Of a stretch of DNA of 43,421 nt, positions 32,327-41,398 are shown one piece after another. Under the pieces are notes generated by a model that was not told the origin of the DNA, did no database searches, and saw only the letters and a list, made by a program, of their open reading frames with translations. The position numbers were made by a program, and so were the translations under genes. Location of the stretch: positions 62,811 to 106,231 of the forward strand of contig CAJOJA010000013.1 in assembly GCA_905234735.1 (NCBI GenBank), read 5' to 3'. The stretch comes from an uncultured Bacteroidaceae bacterium (GTDB lineage Bacteria; Bacteroidota; Bacteroidia; Bacteroidales; Bacteroidaceae). Position 1 is the stretch's first letter; each line of letters opens with the position of its first letter.

Positions 32327-33181
32327 TTACTTAAGATTCGTAAGTGATATTACCAATGATGCGATAGATGCTAACAAGCCGACAACCATGGAACCGATCT
32401 GGAGGAACGTGTAGCCGGTGCTGCCCTTCACACGGACGCTCTTGTTGGGCTGTACGTAGACAACGTCGTTCTGCTGCATGTAGTAGGCGGGACTCCCGAA
32501 CACGGACTTCGGGTCGCGCAGGTCAACCTCGTAGGTGACACGGTTTTCGCCGATCTCGCGGACAACGAGTACATGGTCGCGATGGGCAGAAGGGTTCAAG
32601 TCGCCCGCACGACCAATAACCTCCAGCAGCGTCAGGCGTTCTCCCTGAAATGTCTGCGTGCCGGGATTGCCGACATCGCCCAGGACAGTGACTTTGAAGG
32701 ACATCACCTTCACGGTGACGATGGCATCACTTATGCGCTCGTCTGCAACACCGTTGCGGAACATGTTCTGGATATCGGCAGCCAACTGCTTGCAGGTCTT
32801 TCCATGAGTGCTGATGGTACCAAAGATGGGGAACTCGATGTTGCCGTTCTTGTCCACCAAGAAATAGGCCACGCGCGAAGTCGTATTGGCCGTAGCTGTA
32901 GTAGAACTATTGGTACCATTCGTCCCACCGCCACCACTACCAATGAGGGTAAGGGTGTTGAAACGCTGGATGAGCTCCGGCGTCTTGCTGGAAACAGAGA
33001 TGGCAAGTTCGTCATCGGGCTGTATTTCCAGTTCAAAGGCCTTTTTGATTTCCTGGGGCACAGCATATAGGCTGTCGGCACCCTGCAAATAGACAATTTT
33101 CTTCTCACTCATACACGAGGTTGTCGATACTAGGACAGCCACGAATAATGCTGAAAAAACAAATTTTGCTATACGTCTCAT
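32327..33181 (-). CDS. Wza-like polysaccharide export lipoprotein
   Basis: The 284-residue outer-membrane export protein starts with a lipoprotein signal (RRIAKFVFSALFVAVLVSTTSC). It has the polysaccharide export domain (about 50-150; IQPDDELAISVSSKTPELIQ, FPIFGTISTHGKTCKQLAADI) and a SLBB-type domain (about 165-250; VTVLGDVGNPGTQTFQGERLTLLEVIG). The C-terminus has a hydrophobic helix (LQIGSMVVGLLASIASLVISL), which in E. coli Wza forms the outer-membrane pore. A low-complexity GGGGTNGTNSSTTATANTT insert near 84-103 is unusual. The gene is first of the wza-wzc pair and the pair forms the trans-envelope channel. Confidence 0.93.
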   Translation of the reverse strand: MRRIAKFVFSALFVAVLVSTTSCMSEKKIVYLQGADSLYAVPQEIKKAFELEIQPDDELAISVSSKTPELIQRFNTLTLIGSGGGGTNGTNSSTTATANTTSRVAYFLVDKNGNIEFPIFGTISTHGKTCKQLAADIQNMFRNGVADERISDAIVTVKVMSFKVTVLGDVGNPGTQTFQGERLTLLEVIGRAGDLNPSAHRDHVLVVREIGENRVTYEVDLRDPKSVFGSPAYYMQQNDVVYVQPNKSVRVKGSTGYTFLQIGSMVVGLLASIASLVISLTNLK

Positions 33182-33204
33182 AATGAAAAATGTAAACTCG
33201 ACTG

Positions 33205-33212
33205 CAAAGTTA
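33205..33212 (-). promoter_or_regulatory. Promoter -7 element TAACTTTG of the wza-wzc pair
   Basis: Exact TAACTTTG on the minus strand, 23 bp before the ATG at 33181. Only a weak TTGC lies near the -33 position. Confidence 0.6.
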
Positions 33213-33267
33213 CAAAAAAAAATCCATATAATTGCAAGGGGTTGACAGGAAGTTTTTATAAGAAAGA

Positions 33268-33299
33268 TTTGGCAGAATGAAGAAAAAATGCTTACTTTG
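33268..33299 (+). promoter_or_regulatory. Promoter of the RlpA-like gene (TTTG-N20-TTACTTTG)
   Basis: TTTG (33268-33271), 20-bp spacer, TTACTTTG (33292-33299), one mismatch to TAnnTTTG. The ATG at 33314 follows after 14 nt, a short leader. Confidence 0.72.
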
Positions 33300-33313
33300 C
33301 AGGAAAATAAACC

Positions 33314-33799
33314 ATGAAGAGCACAAGAATAGCACTATGGGCCACTGTCCTGACACTGGTGTTAGGCATAGGCATACAACTGCACGCTGAACGAGGTGTG
33401 GCTTCGTTCTACCACGACAAATTCCACGGAAGGCGGATGGCAAACGGCGAAGCGTACCACCGCGACTCGTTCACATGCGCCCATCGTCGCTACGCTCTGG
33501 GAACGTGGTTGCGCGTGGTCAATCCGAAGAACGGAAAGGCTGTAGTCGTGCAGGTTACAGACCGTGGTCCCTACTCACGCAACTTCACCATCGACCTCAG
33601 TCGGGCCGCAGCCCGGCACCTGGAAATTATCCCGCTCGGGCATGCCCCCGTTGAAATCATACAGGTTTCGTCACGCATGGGGGGCATCGTGCCCTTCCTG
33701 CTGGAAGAAGAAGAGCCCGATGTCGTGGACATCGAGCTCGATTTCGTTCCAGCAGCGGAATATCCCTTCCCCGACTGGCGACCGGACAGTATTGACTAA
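33314..33799 (+). CDS. RlpA-like double-psi beta-barrel protein
   Basis: A 161-residue exported protein (KSTRIALWATVLTLVLGIGIQLHA) whose mature part is the double-psi beta-barrel of the RlpA family: GVASFYHDKFHGRRMANGEAY, ALGTWLRVVNPKNGKAVVVQ and VTDRGPYSRNFTIDLSRAA. RlpA proteins are septal lytic transglycosylases acting on glycan strands without stem peptides. The conserved Asp-Arg-Gly-Pro turn is present. It lacks the SPOR domain of classical RlpA, so it is a short form, with an acidic C-terminal tail (LEEEEPDVVDIELD). Its stop codon overlaps the stop of the convergent outer-membrane protein gene, with no terminator between. Confidence 0.9.
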   Translation: MKSTRIALWATVLTLVLGIGIQLHAERGVASFYHDKFHGRRMANGEAYHRDSFTCAHRRYALGTWLRVVNPKNGKAVVVQVTDRGPYSRNFTIDLSRAAARHLEIIPLGHAPVEIIQVSSRMGGIVPFLLEEEEPDVVDIELDFVPAAEYPFPDWRPDSID

Positions 33800-34836
33800 A
33801 ATATCGTACGCGAGATGGTGACGCCCACCACCGGATAGCACTTGAAACGCTTCACCACACGCACCATATCACCGACCTTGCCCCTGACACCCGAAACGTC
33901 GTGAATGAGATCGATGGTCTGGGGCTCAGTTTCCACAAATTGCTTGGTTGCAGGGTCAAAACGCACCATATCGTATCCGTTCTTGGCAAAGTTGGTCTTG
34001 TAGACATTGTCAACATAGACACGGGGCGAACCGCCCCACAGCATCACGCCTGCATCAACGGCAAGTTTCCACTTCTTGTCCTTGGAAAACGATGTCGTAT
34101 ATCCCAGCCCCAGATAGGGACGGAACTTGTTTACCTTCATCGTGGCACGAGCCATACAGTTCTTGTCGGGCACCATCATAGCATCATCGCCATCCGGGAA
34201 CTTACCCAAAGGCATACCCAGCATACCGGATTCGGTGAAGGCCGAAGCCAGTTCGCCAGCACCACCCAAATCGAAGGTATAAACTACATTGTTGCCATCT
34301 ACATACTCCATCAGAGGCTCACCCTTGTAGGCTCTCAGGTACAAGTTGTTGAACATGCCCACAGCCATCAGGGTGGGAGCGTCCTCGGTGACGTTGTAGG
34401 CCTTGCCTATCTGCGAAGGGCCAGCATAGAAGCCAATCGTGAGGTTCCAGTGCTTATTGTTACGGAACGGCATCACATCTACGAGGAAACGGAAGTTACC
34501 CCAGGTGGGTTGCATGGTCATGTCCACACGTTCGTCGATGTGGACTCCAAGCATATTGTACAGATTGTTAGAAACACGATTTATACGGGCATCGTCGACA
34601 TTGTGGTTATTAAATTCAATAGGAAAACTGCTACGGACATGGAACTTAGGCATATAGGTAAACCCCGTGCGTACACGCACATAGTCACCCACAGGCATGG
34701 CCACATCGAGACCGATGCCGGTAGAACTGACTGTCACGCCCAAATCCATGTGATTGAAGAAGTCCGCCTTGTGCTGCTGAGCCACAATCCCCGCGGCAAA
34801 ACAAAGCGACAATAGTGTACTGAATGTCCGTTTCAT
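33796..34836 (-). CDS. Outer-membrane beta-barrel protein of unknown function
   Basis: A 346-residue exported protein (MKRTFSTLLSLCFAAGIVAQ) with alternating hydrophobic strands (LGVTVSSTGIGLDVAMPV, YVRVRTGFTYMP, FRPYLGLGYTTSF, WKLAVDAGVMLWGG) and a C-terminal aromatic residue (VGVTISRTIF), as expected of a barrel inserted by the Bam complex. No specific family is recognised. It is the last gene of the minus-strand run that starts with the coiled-coil lipoprotein, 15 bp after the InlB-repeat gene, so co-expression is likely. Its end overlaps the RlpA-like gene by four bases. Confidence 0.82.
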   Translation of the reverse strand: MKRTFSTLLSLCFAAGIVAQQHKADFFNHMDLGVTVSSTGIGLDVAMPVGDYVRVRTGFTYMPKFHVRSSFPIEFNNHNVDDARINRVSNNLYNMLGVHIDERVDMTMQPTWGNFRFLVDVMPFRNNKHWNLTIGFYAGPSQIGKAYNVTEDAPTLMAVGMFNNLYLRAYKGEPLMEYVDGNNVVYTFDLGGAGELASAFTESGMLGMPLGKFPDGDDAMMVPDKNCMARATMKVNKFRPYLGLGYTTSFSKDKKWKLAVDAGVMLWGGSPRVYVDNVYKTNFAKNGYDMVRFDPATKQFVETEPQTIDLIHDVSGVRGKVGDMVRVVKRFKCYPVVGVTISRTIF

Positions 34837-34851
34837 AGCTGTAGATTTGCC

Positions 34852-36597
34852 TTATTTGATAAGTACTTTTTTGCCGTTGATTATATATACACCCTTACGA
34901 ACAGCCCCCATCGGAACACGACGGCCCGTGAGGGTATACACAACTTGCGCGTCAACAGCATCGACGCTCAGAATAGCATCAATAAGCGTGTAGTTGCCCG
35001 TAATCACTACATCGTGGGCCGGCATCGAGGTGGGAAAATCGCTCCAACCATTGAAGACGTAACCTTCGCGCGAAGGCACCTCGAGGGGAGTGAGCGCTTC
35101 ACCATAAGCTACCGTCAACTGCTGATAAACTTCGTCGTCGAGCATGTAGGTCAACGTATAGGAATTGACCGTGTACGAGCCCGTTACCTGCACGTCATGA
35201 GCCGGCATCGTAGCGGGTAAACCTTCCCAACCTGCAAACGTGTATCCCTCGCGGGTCGGGGCAGTGACGGCTGACGGACTCTGACCATATACAACGGTGA
35301 GCGTCTCGTACGTCTGCCCATCGAGAACGTAGGCGAGCGTATAGGAGTTTATTGTGAACGAACCCGTGACAACGATGTCGTTACCAGGCATCTCGGTGGG
35401 CAGGCCCTCCCATCCGCTGAAACTGTATCCCTCCTTCTGAGGTTCGTCCAGCGCCGATACGGAGGCACCGACCTTGAACTTCTGCGTCTGGTAAACCGCG
35501 CCGTCGAGCATATAGGTAATAGTATACTCGATGTTGGCCAAAGCTTCCTGATACTCGGCCTCGGTGACCACGCGCAACTCTGTAGGCGTGCCCTCGCTAA
35601 CGGGCAGATAGGCTTGATTGGCAGGCAGAAAGGAACCCGTCTTCTTGGAAAATGTCTTCAGATTGGCACTCTCGCTGACGAAACCAAGCTGTCCGTCGGC
35701 CGTAATGCCTAGCACACGCATGGTATTGGCATCGAAAGCAGTGAGCGCATCCTGTGATTTGGGGCGCTTGTTATTGCAGAAATACACGCCACGCAACTGG
35801 TTATCGCTGGGAGCAGCACCCGACGAGGCAAGCAGTTCGAGACGATTGTTCGTAGCCTGGGTGGAACTGCATTCGATAAGTACGGGAGTGGAAGCAGGAA
35901 CAACCCCTGTGACTTCACCCAACACAGCCATACCCATAGCTGCATCTACTTTGGTGATGATGTAGGCCTTCATACCGGTAGAATGGAAACTGAAGGGAAA
36001 GGCTGCATAGAAGGGATAGTAGTGCTTGCCGTCTACAGAGATCGTCGGAGTGATGCCAAAGTAGTTGGACTCGTCCGTAGCAGAAACGGCATGTACCGAC
36101 CACTGACGATAGGCTCCCGTAGCATTCAAACTGGCCACTCCGTCGGGCACATCGGCTTGTTCACTGTCGCCCAGATACTTAGTAGCCACCGTGCCGCCAA
36201 AGGTACGAGTTGCACTAACCTCATAAAGCCCCATACTCTTGAAGGCGGGACTGGAGCTTAGCTTAACGTTGACATACGAACCCAACATAGCATACACACC
36301 CGAAGCCTGCGCACGAAGGTCGTAGTGGTCGGTTCCATGCTGTTCGATATAGATGATGGATCCTGGGTCGCTAATCGCACGATTCAAGTCCTTCCACAAT
36401 TGTATACCTGCAAGGTCAAAGACATTGCGCTCGAGGTCGGAATTGTCGGTATTATCAGCAACATAGGCATAGCGCTCCGATCCATAATTCTGCACACGAT
36501 AGTAGCCGTCACCATTGTATGCGCTGACAGGTAGGGCAGTCGCGGGTAAGAAGCCCGAAAAGAGCATGGAAAGGAATGCAAATAATGATTTTCTCAT
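34852..36597 (-). CDS. Secreted protein with three InlB B-type (Listeria-Bacteroides) repeats
   Basis: A 581-residue protein with signal peptide (RKSLFAFLSMLFSGFLPATA). The N-terminal 340 residues form an unassigned domain (NGDGYYRVQNYGSERYAYV, KYLGDSEQADVPDGV). Then follow three tandem repeats of about 62 residues, each with YMLDG/YVLDG, a central EGYxFxGW and MPxxDxxVTGxxT, the InlB B-repeat also called Listeria-Bacteroides repeat. The last 35 residues are the sorting-like tail VVYTLTGRRVPMG ... KGVYIINGKKVLIK. The repeats are usually structural spacers or adhesion modules. It lies between the OmpA-type and barrel genes in one run; 100 bp upstream of it hold a repeat-like stretch and no obvious promoter. 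Confidence 0.88.
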   Translation of the reverse strand: MRKSLFAFLSMLFSGFLPATALPVSAYNGDGYYRVQNYGSERYAYVADNTDNSDLERNVFDLAGIQLWKDLNRAISDPGSIIYIEQHGTDHYDLRAQASGVYAMLGSYVNVKLSSSPAFKSMGLYEVSATRTFGGTVATKYLGDSEQADVPDGVASLNATGAYRQWSVHAVSATDESNYFGITPTISVDGKHYYPFYAAFPFSFHSTGMKAYIITKVDAAMGMAVLGEVTGVVPASTPVLIECSSTQATNNRLELLASSGAAPSDNQLRGVYFCNNKRPKSQDALTAFDANTMRVLGITADGQLGFVSESANLKTFSKKTGSFLPANQAYLPVSEGTPTELRVVTEAEYQEALANIEYTITYMLDGAVYQTQKFKVGASVSALDEPQKEGYSFSGWEGLPTEMPGNDIVVTGSFTINSYTLAYVLDGQTYETLTVVYGQSPSAVTAPTREGYTFAGWEGLPATMPAHDVQVTGSYTVNSYTLTYMLDDEVYQQLTVAYGEALTPLEVPSREGYVFNGWSDFPTSMPAHDVVITGNYTLIDAILSVDAVDAQVVYTLTGRRVPMGAVRKGVYIINGKKVLIK

Positions 36598-36618
36598 GAG
36601 ATATTTTTTATTGGAAAT

Positions 36619-36650
36619 AAAGCCCTCTCCCTACTCTCTCCTTTAGGGGA
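36619..36650. repeat. Degenerate CCCTCTCC...CCTTTAGGGG repeat
   Basis: AAAGCCCTCTCCCT followed by CTCCTTTAGGGGA resembles the dispersed elements at 3657-3701 and inside queA. It occupies part of the 100-bp gap between the OmpA-family gene and the InlB-repeat gene. Confidence 0.4.
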
Positions 36651-36697
36651 AAAGCAAGAAGAAGGCCTTATGGATTCAGGGTATAGCCCTTAGTACT

Positions 36698-37846
36698 TTA
36701 CTCTGCAATACAGATGCTGACGCGGTTCTTATCGTTATCTTCGGGATAGGGCTGCTCCGTGTCACCCTTTGCAATGGTGGTGATGCGGCTGGCAGGTACG
36801 CCCTTCTTCAACAACATCTGACGAGTAACATCAGCACGACGCTGAGAATACATCTTGTTCAGTTTAGCATTACCCGTACCCTTATCAGCGTAGGCAGTAA
36901 CGGTAACCTTTGCATCGGGATACTTCTGAATGTAAGCAGCGATATCGTTGATCTTCTGCATATCGTCGTCGGTAATCTGAGAACCACGGATGGGGAAGAA
37001 TATCTCGCGACGTATCTGCTCACGTGCTCTGCTGGCGGTCTTTTCAGGCTCACGATAGACAATCTTCTCGACAATCTTCTCGACAGGCTTCTCGACAATC
37101 TTCTCGACGATGCGCTCGCCACAGTCGGGTTTCTCCTTTGTGACGGTCTTCGTCACCTTACCCAAGTTGATGCGCAGACCTGCCAAGGCATTCACGTACC
37201 AGTCGCTGTTGCCAGCCTTTTTGGAGTTGTAACTGTCCTTCAGCGTATTAGCAGTAACTTCGATGCCAACGTCTACACGCGGATGAACATGGAAGTCGAG
37301 ATAAGCACCTACGCGACCCGTGAAGCGAGCAACGGTGCCGTCCCACAGCAGACGAAGATAGGCAACATCCGAACCTGCGGGGAAACCGTGGTCGGCCTGC
37401 ATCTGAGGATGTACGGTATTCATAGCCTCGTCGTTGTTGAAACCGATGTTGGCACCCAAACCAGCAATCAGACCCACGCCAACCAAACGCTTCTTGTAAC
37501 CGCCAATCCAGTTGGTCAGGTCGCAGTTCACGTCAATGGTAGGAGTAATGAAGTTCCACTTCCAGTAGTACTTACCCGTGGAAAGATTAGAACCTGCCTT
37601 GCTCTGCCAGCCATTCACGGCCAGACGCAGTCCCCACACGGGAGTGAACTGATAACCGGCAGCAATCTGCGCGTTGGGTGAAATCAGTTTACCGAATTTC
37701 ACCTCACCCAGTGTGTACTGGGCACCACCCTGAGCCTGCAAGAACCAGTGGTGGTTGAAGGTCTCATAGGTTTCTGTCTCCTGCGCGGATGCACTAAGGC
37801 ATCCGGCAGCGAGCAGCATTGAAAATAATATCTTCTTAAAATTCAT
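36698..37846 (-). CDS. OmpA-family outer-membrane protein
   Basis: A 382-residue outer-membrane protein starting MNFKKILFSMLLAAGCLSASAQ. The first half is a beta-barrel (HHWFLQAQGGAQYTLGEVKF ... WYVNALAGLRINLGKV). A Lys-Glu-Pro-Val linker follows with repeated VEKIVEKPVEKIVEKIV near 240-258. The C-terminal OmpA peptidoglycan-binding domain (about 270-382) has INDIAAYIQKYPDAKVTVTAYAD, RRADVTRQMLLKKGVPASRI and NRVSICIAE. The domain anchors the outer membrane to peptidoglycan via a conserved Asp and Arg. A non-ATG start two codons earlier is possible but not needed. It follows the coiled-coil lipoprotein gene by 41 bp, which suggests a shared transcript and perhaps a shared structure. Confidence 0.92.
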   Translation of the reverse strand: MNFKKILFSMLLAAGCLSASAQETETYETFNHHWFLQAQGGAQYTLGEVKFGKLISPNAQIAAGYQFTPVWGLRLAVNGWQSKAGSNLSTGKYYWKWNFITPTIDVNCDLTNWIGGYKKRLVGVGLIAGLGANIGFNNDEAMNTVHPQMQADHGFPAGSDVAYLRLLWDGTVARFTGRVGAYLDFHVHPRVDVGIEVTANTLKDSYNSKKAGNSDWYVNALAGLRINLGKVTKTVTKEKPDCGERIVEKIVEKPVEKIVEKIVYREPEKTASRAREQIRREIFFPIRGSQITDDDMQKINDIAAYIQKYPDAKVTVTAYADKGTGNAKLNKMYSQRRADVTRQMLLKKGVPASRITTIAKGDTEQPYPEDNDKNRVSICIAE

Positions 37847-37887
37847 AGTCAAAACATTTTTCAGGTTTATTACCTTTATGGCTCAAC

Positions 37888-40800
37888 TTAGTCGATGGTC
37901 ACGTAGTACTTGTGAGTTGAAATCTTACCATGGTAGTCAAGAGCTGAGTAGGCAATCTCATAAACGAAGCCTGTACGCATGTTCTTAATCTTGATACCGC
38001 GAGTTGCACCACTGACAACCTCGTTCATGCCTTCCTGCTCGTTAACAGCCTTCAGGGCACTGATGCAAGAGCCGTCGCCCTCCTGTGCAGAACTTGTGGC
38101 ACTGAATACGTTGGTAACAGCCAGATGCTTCTTGCAGATAGGTACTAACAGTTCCAGGCTCCAAGTGGTGGGAACAAGGGTAATGTTCGGGTTAATCTTG
38201 GTGGGATAATTCTTTGCACTGCTCAAGAACCTTGTAGTACCACTGATGTCAATGAACATGACGGGCTGGAATACCTGGTTAACATTGTTAATCAAAGATA
38301 CGACACGACCGTTCAGGTTTTCAATAATATCCTTAACACGACCCGTATACTTGTCGATAGCACCAGTAATCTGGCTCTTGTAGCCGTTCAGCTGATCCAG
38401 CAGAGAATTGGCATCCTCAACAATGTCTGCTATGTCATCCAGCATATCGTTGACATCGCCCAACGAAGTCTGTACAGAACCCCACAGAGACTCAGCGGCC
38501 TTGCTCAGGTCTTCTTCTACCCAAAGGTGGATACCCTTATATTCACCATTACCATCACCAACATATTTGAAGTCTTTTTCACCGGGACCGACCCAAACGT
38601 AATCACCAAACATCAGTGTTTTGGGATCCATGCTCATATCAGCATCCTCGTTAATAACGATGGGGTATGTCCTTTCTGCAATTGTGATTGTACTCTTAGA
38701 CTGGTTGATGGTAACTTGACCCAAATCAACTTCAGCCGTACCTATTTCATTATCTTTATCATCCTTAACGGGAACAATCAACTTACCAGTATTATCCTTG
38801 GAGTTAACCGTAACGGTAGGAACAGCTACTTCCTGTTCCTCAATTGTAACAGAAGTATTCAGCTTGATGTTCACCTTCTGACTCAAATCCAGCGTATACT
38901 TCATGCCGCTAACGAAAATAGTGGTATCAATAGACACATGGAACATGGCCTTCTGAGCATCTGATAATTCACCGATTTCAATCTTCTTGATTTCGAGGTC
39001 CTGAATCTTCTGGATGATGGGCTGACCATTGATATTCTTGAATACAACCTTAACTGCACCCTTAGCCTTACCTGCAACACGGTCAATAAGGTTCATAGCA
39101 GCATCGTAGCCAGGCACCTTCTGTACGTTCAAATCCTTGTAAGACTCAAAGGACAGAGGCTTAATGGCCGTAGCGGCAATGTCGTAGCCAGAGTACAAGG
39201 CAGAGTCAGCATTAGTATCCGTCTTACGGGAAACCTTAACGGCGTTGGCATCCAAAGAAAGTCCCATGATTACGTCATACAGGTGAGAAGCAACAACCCT
39301 GAAGTCAGCGTTCAGGCGCTTGTTCAGCAGTTCCTTGGCAGCAAGCTTCAGTTTCTCAGTGTTGAAGTTAATTCTCTGAACCTTATTGATGTCGGCAGCG
39401 TCTACGTAGGCAGGAGCCTCATAGAATGCGTTGTTAGCAGCACGAGTATAACCAAAGGTGAGCACGTCATCACTACGCTTCAAAGCACCCAACTTGATAC
39501 CAGAGGGAACGTCCTGGCTGTTCACCAGCGACAGGTTCAGACCCTCGAAGTTGGTATTTGCGGGGTTAACAGTGAGGTAAACCTTACCGGCATTGGCACC
39601 TTCCTCGTTGATCAGAGTCTCACCGGCAGAGAAGATAGTCTCTTCGTCCAGGCCAATCATTTGCATATCCTTTGCAGTCAGAGCCTCGGCAGGACGTACA
39701 TAGTTACCCGTACGGTTCGTGGGGAAATAAACATCGTTAGCTGTAGTACCATAGTAGGCAACCAGCACGTTAGTATTGAAACCAGTGGGGAGACGCAGAG
39801 TACCGAAGGCAGGATTGTAAGTACCCTGTACGATGACATTCGTTACCAGATGGCGCAGGATGTCCTCAATGACGTTCAGACGGTTAGAGATAGACTCCAA
39901 CTTGGTCTCAACAGCGTCCATCTGGTCGTTCAACTCGTCAATCTGCTGCTGCAGAACCTGATCGGCAGCCTTGTATGCGGTTTCAAGATCGCTAATCTTA
40001 GTATTGATGTCGTTCACAGCATCCTGCAGTTCCTGACGTACCTTCTCGGTCTCCTGGTCTGCGTATGCCTTGGCAGCAGCCAGGTTGTCAATAGCGAGCT
40101 GGCGAACGTCGTCAATCTCATCAGCCAAATCATCGAGTTTCTTCTTGGTCTCGGTCTCGAAGTCAGCAACTTTCTTGCTCAACTCATCGATACGGATGCT
40201 GTCAGCTAACGAACGAGCGTTGGCAGCAGAAGCACGGTCGTAGGCAACCTTCAGAGAATCGCCCAGTGCGATGACACGATTGTTGATATTCGTTACGGTA
40301 GTGTTCAGCGTACCGATAGCAGCCTGGTTAACCTTTGCCAGAGCATCGGCAGCATCAGCGGTGGTCTTAGCAGCATCGGCAGCGGTTTTAGCATTATCTG
40401 CTGCGAGTTTTGCTGCGGCGGCATCCGTCTTGGCACTGTCTGCTGTAGCCTGAGCCTTCTGAGCAGCGGTCTGAGCGGCCTGTGCAAGAGTATTTGCGGC
40501 GGCAGCAGCTGTCTTGGCGCTGTCAGCAGCAGCCTGAGCCTGGGCTACCAGGTTCTTCGTATCAATGATAGCCTGCTCAGCCTTAGACAGACGGCCGGGA
40601 ATGGTAGAGTCGCAGCTACATGTTTCAATAGAATCAATCTGCTTCTGCAAGTTCTCGATGGCTGCGTTATAAGTTGCCTGGGACACATAAGTATTGGCAA
40701 TGAATGAACGCAGAGCATTCAGCTCGCTGGTAACAGCTGCCGTATCAGCCTTGCCGCCAAGAGCATTCAGCAAATTGTTAACAGCAGCCGTATCGGCCTT

Positions 40801-41085
40801 GCCTGCCAACAAGGTCTGCAACAGCGTAATACGAGCGTTGACAGCGTCCGTGTCGCAAAGACAAGAATTGATGCCGTTGACCTGGTTCTGCAGGTTCGTA
40901 AGCAGCACCTTCAAGTTCTGAATCTGAGTGTTCAGTGCCTGGTTACCAGTGGTACCATCACCCCAAACCTCATTTGCAAGTTCCATGTACAAGTCCTCCG
41001 CTGTGTCCTTACAAGAAGTCACAGACATTCCCATGCCGATTGTTACAGCACACAGCATAAGAATTTTCGAAATCTTACTTTTCAT
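37888..41085 (-). CDS. Large coiled-coil lipoprotein of unknown function
   Basis: A 1065-residue protein with lipoprotein signal (ISKILMLCAVTIGMGMSVTSC) and an acidic start after Cys (KDTAEDLYMELANEV). Residues about 45-420 form an extended coiled coil. Its Ala-rich middle (about 175-265) is made of repeats such as ADSAKTAAAAANTLAQ and ADNAKTAADAAKTTAD; the rest has Leu/Ile heptads (LNDQMDAVETKLESISNRL). Two pairs with C-x-C (SCLCDTD, TCSCDST) lie in the stalk. The C-terminal 640 residues are beta-rich globular, with another helical segment near 870-940 (LDDIADIVEDANSLLDQL). It looks like a long surface stalk with a head. It heads a run with an OmpA protein, an InlB-repeat protein and a barrel protein. 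Low-complexity DNA made the opposite frames open; I found no family match by eye. Confidence 0.88.
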   Translation of the reverse strand: MKSKISKILMLCAVTIGMGMSVTSCKDTAEDLYMELANEVWGDGTTGNQALNTQIQNLKVLLTNLQNQVNGINSCLCDTDAVNARITLLQTLLAGKADTAAVNNLLNALGGKADTAAVTSELNALRSFIANTYVSQATYNAAIENLQKQIDSIETCSCDSTIPGRLSKAEQAIIDTKNLVAQAQAAADSAKTAAAAANTLAQAAQTAAQKAQATADSAKTDAAAAKLAADNAKTAADAAKTTADAADALAKVNQAAIGTLNTTVTNINNRVIALGDSLKVAYDRASAANARSLADSIRIDELSKKVADFETETKKKLDDLADEIDDVRQLAIDNLAAAKAYADQETEKVRQELQDAVNDINTKISDLETAYKAADQVLQQQIDELNDQMDAVETKLESISNRLNVIEDILRHLVTNVIVQGTYNPAFGTLRLPTGFNTNVLVAYYGTTANDVYFPTNRTGNYVRPAEALTAKDMQMIGLDEETIFSAGETLINEEGANAGKVYLTVNPANTNFEGLNLSLVNSQDVPSGIKLGALKRSDDVLTFGYTRAANNAFYEAPAYVDAADINKVQRINFNTEKLKLAAKELLNKRLNADFRVVASHLYDVIMGLSLDANAVKVSRKTDTNADSALYSGYDIAATAIKPLSFESYKDLNVQKVPGYDAAMNLIDRVAGKAKGAVKVVFKNINGQPIIQKIQDLEIKKIEIGELSDAQKAMFHVSIDTTIFVSGMKYTLDLSQKVNIKLNTSVTIEEQEVAVPTVTVNSKDNTGKLIVPVKDDKDNEIGTAEVDLGQVTINQSKSTITIAERTYPIVINEDADMSMDPKTLMFGDYVWVGPGEKDFKYVGDGNGEYKGIHLWVEEDLSKAAESLWGSVQTSLGDVNDMLDDIADIVEDANSLLDQLNGYKSQITGAIDKYTGRVKDIIENLNGRVVSLINNVNQVFQPVMFIDISGTTRFLSSAKNYPTKINPNITLVPTTWSLELLVPICKKHLAVTNVFSATSSAQEGDGSCISALKAVNEQEGMNEVVSGATRGIKIKNMRTGFVYEIAYSALDYHGKISTHKYYVTID

Positions 41086-41203
41086 GTGTTTTTAAATTTT
41101 TTATTAAATTAAACAAATTACATTACTTTCCTTTTCTCTAGCATTATTCTCTAATGACCTTTACCTTATATGCTCTATAGTTATGACATACAAAAAATCG
41201 CCA

Positions 41204-41211
41204 CAAAGTTA
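41204..41211 (-). promoter_or_regulatory. Promoter -7 element TAACTTTG of the coiled-coil lipoprotein run
   Basis: Exact TAACTTTG on the minus strand, giving an AT-rich leader of about 115 nt before the ATG at 41085. No -33 TTTG is evident. The 41086-41398 gap otherwise holds only the divergent promoter at 41353. Confidence 0.6.
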
Positions 41212-41352
41212 CAAAAAATACTTTATTCCGTTATCACACTACACACAAAAAATTATTACCATTTAACGTTTTAACACATTTTAACAGCCGGAGGCTCGCC
41301 TTGATATGGCTTTTTTCCACATAAAAGCAATAGGAAATCGGAAAGAAATGCG

Positions 41353-41360
41353 TACCTTTG
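41353..41360 (+). promoter_or_regulatory. Promoter -7 element TACCTTTG of the PAP2 gene
   Basis: TACCTTTG fits TAnnTTTG and lies 38 bp before the ATG at 41399. The -33 box is not clear (a run of T near 41310-41317 lies too far upstream). Confidence 0.55.
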
Positions 41361-41398
41361 CACATCGAAATAATAAATAACAAGATGCAATACACGCT

